Below are positions 54,695 through 57,811 of a stretch of DNA of 57,811 bases, in pieces (the stretch's first letter is position 1; every line of letters starts with the position of its first letter). Both the position numbers and the translations under genes were made by a program. The stretch spans positions 1-57,811 of the forward strand of contig NZ_ARYL01000026.1 of assembly GCF_000685295.1 (NCBI RefSeq). Reading direction: 5' to 3'. The notes under the pieces were generated by a model that was not told where the DNA came from, searched no databases, and was given only the letters and a program-made list of their open reading frames with translations. This stretch comes from Hyphomonas oceanitis SCH89 (GTDB lineage Bacteria > Pseudomonadota > Alphaproteobacteria > Caulobacterales > Hyphomonadaceae).

Positions 54695-55240
54695 ATGATG
54701 AAAAAATCGCCCGAGACCCATGCCTCTGCCGAAAGCCCGCCCGGCCAGGACGGATCGAGCGCGGCTGCCGTGGCTGAGGGTCTGCGGGCGCTGATCATCG
54801 ATGGCGAGCTTCCAGCGGGTGCACGCATTACCGAACGCGCCGTCGCCGAACGCTTCGATTGCACCGCTTCCACGACCAGAGAAGCTTTTCACCTGCTCGA
54901 AAAGCAGGGCGCGATCATGGTTTCGGCCCGGCGCGGTGCCCGCGTCATCGATGCAGACTATGCCCCGCCGAGAGAACTCTTTGTGGTCTGGGACCGGCTG
55001 AGATGGCTGCTCGGAGAAGAGTTGCGGCGCCACGATGCCTCGGCGGAGCCGGCAAGCCAGCCGGAGAAAGCCGCCCGGACACGCTCGCAACGTCTGAAAC
55101 TTGTCGAAAGACAGCTCGCATTGCTGAGCAGAGTGTCCGGCAATCCGCGGCTCGCCGATGTCATGGGCCAGGTTGCCCTGCATGTCTGTATCGTCGCGCC
55201 TGAACGGCTTGCCGAACTGGAGGAAAGCCTGAGCCAATGA
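54695..55240 (+). CDS. GntR-family regulator, short form
   Basis: A 181-residue GntR-type winged-helix protein. The DNA-binding part is AVAEGLRALIIDGELPAGARITERAVAERFDCTASTTREAFHLLEKQGAIMVSARRGARV. The C-terminal part is only about 90 residues and lacks a full FCD effector domain. The start is ATG 54695 or 54698. It overlaps the next GntR gene by 4 bases. An ATACTG/CAGTAT inverted repeat at 54597-54623 lies upstream and could be an autoregulatory site. Confidence 0.85.
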   Translation: MMKKSPETHASAESPPGQDGSSAAAVAEGLRALIIDGELPAGARITERAVAERFDCTASTTREAFHLLEKQGAIMVSARRGARVIDADYAPPRELFVVWDRLRWLLGEELRRHDASAEPASQPEKAARTRSQRLKLVERQLALLSRVSGNPRLADVMGQVALHVCIVAPERLAELEESLSQ

Positions 55241-55983
55241 GCGCTTTCGACCCCGATATCCGCGCTTTCGCCGCGCGTGCCGAAGCCATCGCAGGCGTTG
55301 GCCAGTTTCCGCCCCCGACCCTGCCCGGCCACATTGCCGCGTGGATCGCCGACCGGATCCAGTTCGGCGACTTCAAGCCGGGCGAAGCCATCCGGGAGCT
55401 GGCGATTGCCGACCATTTCGACGTCAGCCGCGGCCCCGTGCGCGAGGCCCTGCGTCTACTCGACCGCGACAGGCTGATCACGCTTCGCGGCCGCAAGGGA
55501 GCGATCGTGCGCGAGCTGACGCTGGAGGAAACCCGATGCCTGTTCCTGATCCGCGCTGAACTCTTTGCCGCCCAGGCCGGTCTTGCCGCATCGGCCCCGG
55601 CGCCCAGTCCGGCAGCCCTCGAGGCGATGACCGATGGCATGGATCTGTTGATGAAACTGGCCAATGCCCCGCAGGAAACGAATGTGGGAGAATATATCAT
55701 GGTCCGGCGGGGGATTGCCACGCTGATCGTCGGCATCTCAGGAGCCTGGTATCTGGCAAAATTCTCCCGCGCCTTTGAAAACGAAGTCGCCATGCTCTGG
55801 GCGAGTATCCTGCGCCCGGAACGGCGCCGCGAATCGGCCTCACGATGGGCCGGCCTCTGCAAGGCGATCGCGAATGGGCGCCGCGGCGAGGCCGAACGCC
55901 TGGCCCGCGATCTTGTTCTGGAGAGCCTTGCGGAGATTCATCGGCTTACGGCCGAAGCCGAACACGCCGCTTCCGCCCCCTGA
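55237..55983 (+). CDS. GntR-family regulator with FCD-like domain
   Basis: A 248-residue GntR regulator. The winged helix spans about residues 28-90 (GHIAAWIADRIQFGDFKPGEAIRELAIADHFDVSRGPVREALRLLDRDRLI), followed by an all-helical FCD-like ligand domain. It is translated together with the short GntR upstream, suggesting that the two work as a pair, perhaps as a heterodimer. Flanking genes carry a TTGTC/GACAA dyad of the type bound by FCD-group GntR regulators; that these proteins bind it is inference. Confidence 0.9.
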   Translation: MSAFDPDIRAFAARAEAIAGVGQFPPPTLPGHIAAWIADRIQFGDFKPGEAIRELAIADHFDVSRGPVREALRLLDRDRLITLRGRKGAIVRELTLEETRCLFLIRAELFAAQAGLAASAPAPSPAALEAMTDGMDLLMKLANAPQETNVGEYIMVRRGIATLIVGISGAWYLAKFSRAFENEVAMLWASILRPERRRESASRWAGLCKAIANGRRGEAERLARDLVLESLAEIHRLTAEAEHAASAP

Positions 55984-56010
55984 TCACGCCCGGCCGGTGC
56001 AGGGAATCCT

Positions 56011-56044
56011 TTGACAGAAGCCCTTATTGTCGATTATTGACAAT
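56011..56044 (+). promoter_or_regulatory. Promoter with ATTGTC...GACAAT operator for the dioxygenase
   Basis: A consensus -35 TTGACA at 56011-56016 is followed by the 19-bp dyad at 56026-56044 (ATTGTCGAT, T, ATTGACAAT; one mismatch between arms). The operator would cover the -10 region, as expected for repression. Confidence 0.75.
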
Positions 56045-56109
56045 AGTTGTCGGCGCCGCGCCTGGCTGACCGCACCCATCTTGGCTTTTACGATACGGAC
56101 CCAACAGGA

Positions 56110-56991
56110 ATGCAGCAGAGCACGCAAAAACCCGGCAACGCCCCGGTGCAGGGGAAGGTCGAGTCAGAAGGTTACCGCCATATGGAGGTCAGGAAGGTGA
56201 CCCCCGTCATTGGCGCCGAAATTCACGGCGTCGATCTCTCCCGCAATCTGCCCGATCGGGTCGTGGAGGAGCTCCACCGCGCCTTCACGGAAAACCTCGT
56301 CATCTTCTTTCGGGACCAGACCCTCACGCCAGAGCAGCAGATTGCCTTTGGCCGTCTTTTCGGAGAGCTGCACACCCACCCCGCCGCCCCGGGTCTGGGC
56401 GATTACCCGGAAATCATGATCATCGCAGCGGACGAAAATTCGGTCCGTGCCAATGGCGAAGCCTGGCACACCGATGTCTCATGCGAGGAGGAGCCGCCGC
56501 TTGGCAGCATCCTCTATATCAAGGAGTCGCCCCCGGCTGGCGGCGACACGCTCTTTGCCAGCATGTATGCGGCCTATGAGGCGCTGTCTCCCCGGATGAA
56601 AACCTATCTGGACGGTCTGACCGCCACCCATGACGGCGAACATGTCTATCGCGGCCTCTATGCGCATCAGAATGTCGAGGACAAGCCGAGCTATCCCAAA
56701 GCCCACCACCCGGTCATCCGCACCCACCCCGTCAGCGGCCAGAAATCCCTTTACGTCAATTATGCCTTCACCACGGCGATTGACGGGATCCCGCATGAAG
56801 AGAGCGACGCGCTTCTGCGCTTCCTCGTCCGCCATGCCACCCATCCGGCCTTCCAGTGCAGGTTGCGATGGCAACCCGGCTCGATCGCATTCTGGGATAA
56901 TCGGTGTACGCAGCATCATGCGATCTGGGATTACTGGCCCCATCGCCGCTATGGGAACCGCGTCACCATAAAAGGAGACCGGCCTTATTGA
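56110..56991 (+). CDS. TauD/TfdA-family Fe(II)/2-oxoglutarate dioxygenase
   Basis: A 293-residue 2-oxoglutarate-dependent oxygenase. The iron ligands are His120 and Asp122 in EAWHTDVSCEEEPP and His269 in NRCTQHHAIWDYW. RR and NRVTIKG near the end hold the 2-oxoglutarate carboxylate. IGAEIHGVDLS and GGDTLFASMYAAYEAL are family hallmarks. Family substrates include taurine, alkyl sulfates and phenoxyacetates; none can be assigned. ATG 56110 is preferred because a TTG at 56047 would be too near the operator. ATG 56182 is a shorter alternative that cuts conserved residues. Confidence 0.9.
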   Translation: MQQSTQKPGNAPVQGKVESEGYRHMEVRKVTPVIGAEIHGVDLSRNLPDRVVEELHRAFTENLVIFFRDQTLTPEQQIAFGRLFGELHTHPAAPGLGDYPEIMIIAADENSVRANGEAWHTDVSCEEEPPLGSILYIKESPPAGGDTLFASMYAAYEALSPRMKTYLDGLTATHDGEHVYRGLYAHQNVEDKPSYPKAHHPVIRTHPVSGQKSLYVNYAFTTAIDGIPHEESDALLRFLVRHATHPAFQCRLRWQPGSIAFWDNRCTQHHAIWDYWPHRRYGNRVTIKGDRPY

Positions 56992-57017
56992 CTTCAAATT
57001 TGCTTTTCTCTTTAGAT

Positions 57018-57656
57018 TCATTCACCTGTGTGGTATTCAGCGTTCATTAGGCTGTATCTATCGAATATCAGGCTGACTAGACGGCTGGTACGCTCGACAA
57101 GCAGCAGGCGGTCCGGCAGACTTGGCTCGTCGACCAGAGCGCGGCAAATGCCGAGAACGGCTCGCGACGCCACGAACATGGTCAAGTCGTCATGACTACC
57201 TTCTCTTTCCTCTCTTACGAGACTGACGATCCGTTTGATCATTGATTGGGCGCGGTGCGAGTGTTCATACGCATACCCCGCTCCAATATGCCACGACATC
57301 ACAATACGCCTGAGCTCGCGATCTGCCATGTGCCTGTCGACGAGCACTTCAATGAGTGATCGGATTGGTTGATCACAGTGTTCGACGGCTTCTAGTACTG
57401 CGGCCTCATCCGCAGATAGAATGTCTTTTGCAAGCGCCAGAAGGATCGCCTCCTTGTTGGGAAAATAACCATACAATGATCCAATCCCGATACCGGCCGT
57501 TTCTGCAATGCGGTTGGTATTGAGGCCAACCATACCGTCCTGTCTCAAAATCCGAGCAGACGCCTCCAAGATCGCTGCCACAGTCGCGCGCGAACGCTGC
57601 TGCTGCGGCTTTCTCCTTTGGTTATATTGATTTTTTCTCTCAAAACTCATGTTCAA
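57018..57656 (-). CDS. TetR-family regulator divergent from a disrupted gene
   Basis: A 212-residue regulator with a clear TetR helix-turn-helix (RATVAAILEASARILRQDGMVGLNTNRIAETAGIGIGSLYGYFPNKEAILLALA) and a helical C-terminal domain. ATG 57656 or 57650 may start it. It is divergent from a gene truncated by the right inverted repeat. In this layout TetR proteins usually repress the neighbour, often an efflux system. The lower GC suggests a separate origin from the GntR island. Confidence 0.92.
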   Translation of the reverse strand: MNMSFERKNQYNQRRKPQQQRSRATVAAILEASARILRQDGMVGLNTNRIAETAGIGIGSLYGYFPNKEAILLALAKDILSADEAAVLEAVEHCDQPIRSLIEVLVDRHMADRELRRIVMSWHIGAGYAYEHSHRAQSMIKRIVSLVREEREGSHDDLTMFVASRAVLGICRALVDEPSLPDRLLLVERTSRLVSLIFDRYSLMNAEYHTGE

Positions 57657-57684
57657 AGGGTCACACGATCAATTCGAGTTTAGA

Positions 57685-57703
57685 ATACGAGCAATCCTCG
57701 TAT
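57685..57703. promoter_or_regulatory. Candidate TetR operator in the right-end divergent promoter
   Basis: ATACGAG and CTCGTAT form a perfect 7-bp inverted repeat with a 5-base spacer. The second arm overlaps a consensus -10 TATAAT at 57701-57706 for the rightward gene, a classic repressor position. Confidence 0.7.
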
Positions 57704-57733
57704 AATGTCAAAACCAGCTCAGAGGAGACGTGT

Positions 57734-57811
57734 ATGAGATATGCAAGTTTGCCCCTTCTCGGCCTGACTGTGGTCGCTTCCTGGTCTGCCTCCCGAAAAG
57801 TGGTCCGTTAT
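57734..57811 (+). pseudogene. 5' fragment of exported protein gene cut by the right repeat
   Basis: AGAGGAGA precedes ATG 57734. About 16 codons encode a signal-peptide-like start (MRYASLPLLGLTVVAS), after which the frame continues into the inverted repeat and leaves the window. The gene is therefore interrupted by the repeat or simply ends at the window edge inside it. An efflux adaptor lipoprotein is a reasonable guess from the divergent TetR, but the fragment is too short to tell. Confidence 0.55.
57782..57810. repeat. Right copy of 29-bp terminal inverted repeat (probable IS end)
   Basis: Exact reverse complement of positions 1-29; the identity ends at 57781. The eight bases next to each repeat (30-37 and 57774-57781) are not duplicates, so the two copies do not look like the product of a single composite transposition. 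Confidence 0.75.

Noticed and set aside
1..57811. The whole window as one composite transposon
   Set aside because: No transposase is present and the bases flanking the two repeats are not duplicated; independent insertions or assembly ends are simpler.

Overview
The window looks like alphaproteobacterial DNA. The evidence is high GC, a P-type trb conjugation operon in the order usual for that class, an Anbu-type proteasome cluster, an mmsA/mmsB valine pathway and three large TonB-dependent receptors. A Caulobacterales/Hyphomonadaceae-like marine or soil heterotroph is my best guess, but nothing in the sequence proves it. No rRNA, tRNA or CRISPR array was seen.

Ends: positions 1-29 and 57782-57810 form a perfect 29-bp inverted repeat. 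Each copy interrupts a gene, so the segment is probably bounded by two copies of one insertion sequence.

0-11.2 kb: the conjugation part of an integrative element. A truncated gene is followed by trbB-C-D-E-J-L-F-G-I, a DUF2274 gene, an AlpA-like regulator and an opposed tyrosine integrase. Three helically phased CTAGTGC repeats lie in front of the integrase. 11.7-13.4 kb holds an Old Yellow Enzyme reductase and an HxlR regulator, with a matching dyad upstream of each.

14-27 kb: core metabolism. First comes the four-gene ATP-grasp / alpha-E / transglutaminase / Anbu cluster. A CoA-transferase, LysR, mmsA, enoyl-CoA hydratase and mmsB set follows, interrupted by a small exported orphan. An opposed group encodes a second crotonase, a TIGR03084-like protein, a methyltransferase and RpiB.

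27-41.5 kb: the most striking region. It encodes an exported formylglycine-generating enzyme, a lipoprotein alpha/beta-hydrolase, a lipoprotein sulfatase, a GPH-type sugar symporter, a TetR regulator, a TonB receptor, a cytoplasmic GH3 glycosidase and two paralogous lipoprotein carboxylesterases. Three separate promoters carry one 21-bp operator, identical at 18 of 21 positions. I infer a TetR-controlled regulon that takes up, desulfates, de-esterifies and hydrolyses a sulfated, acylated glycoside.

41.9-49.1 kb: a LysR gene diverges from a second TonB receptor, an M28-like protein that seems to lack its first zinc motif, and a third type-B carboxylesterase. A convergent YeiH-type transporter, possibly a sulfate exporter, follows. 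49.3-57 kb: a third TonB receptor, two divergent exported serine hydrolases, two overlapping GntR regulators and a TauD/TfdA dioxygenase. A second palindrome, ATTGTC...GACAAT, sits at three promoters here and suggests a second regulon. The window ends with a TetR gene and a divergent gene cut after its first codons by the right repeat.
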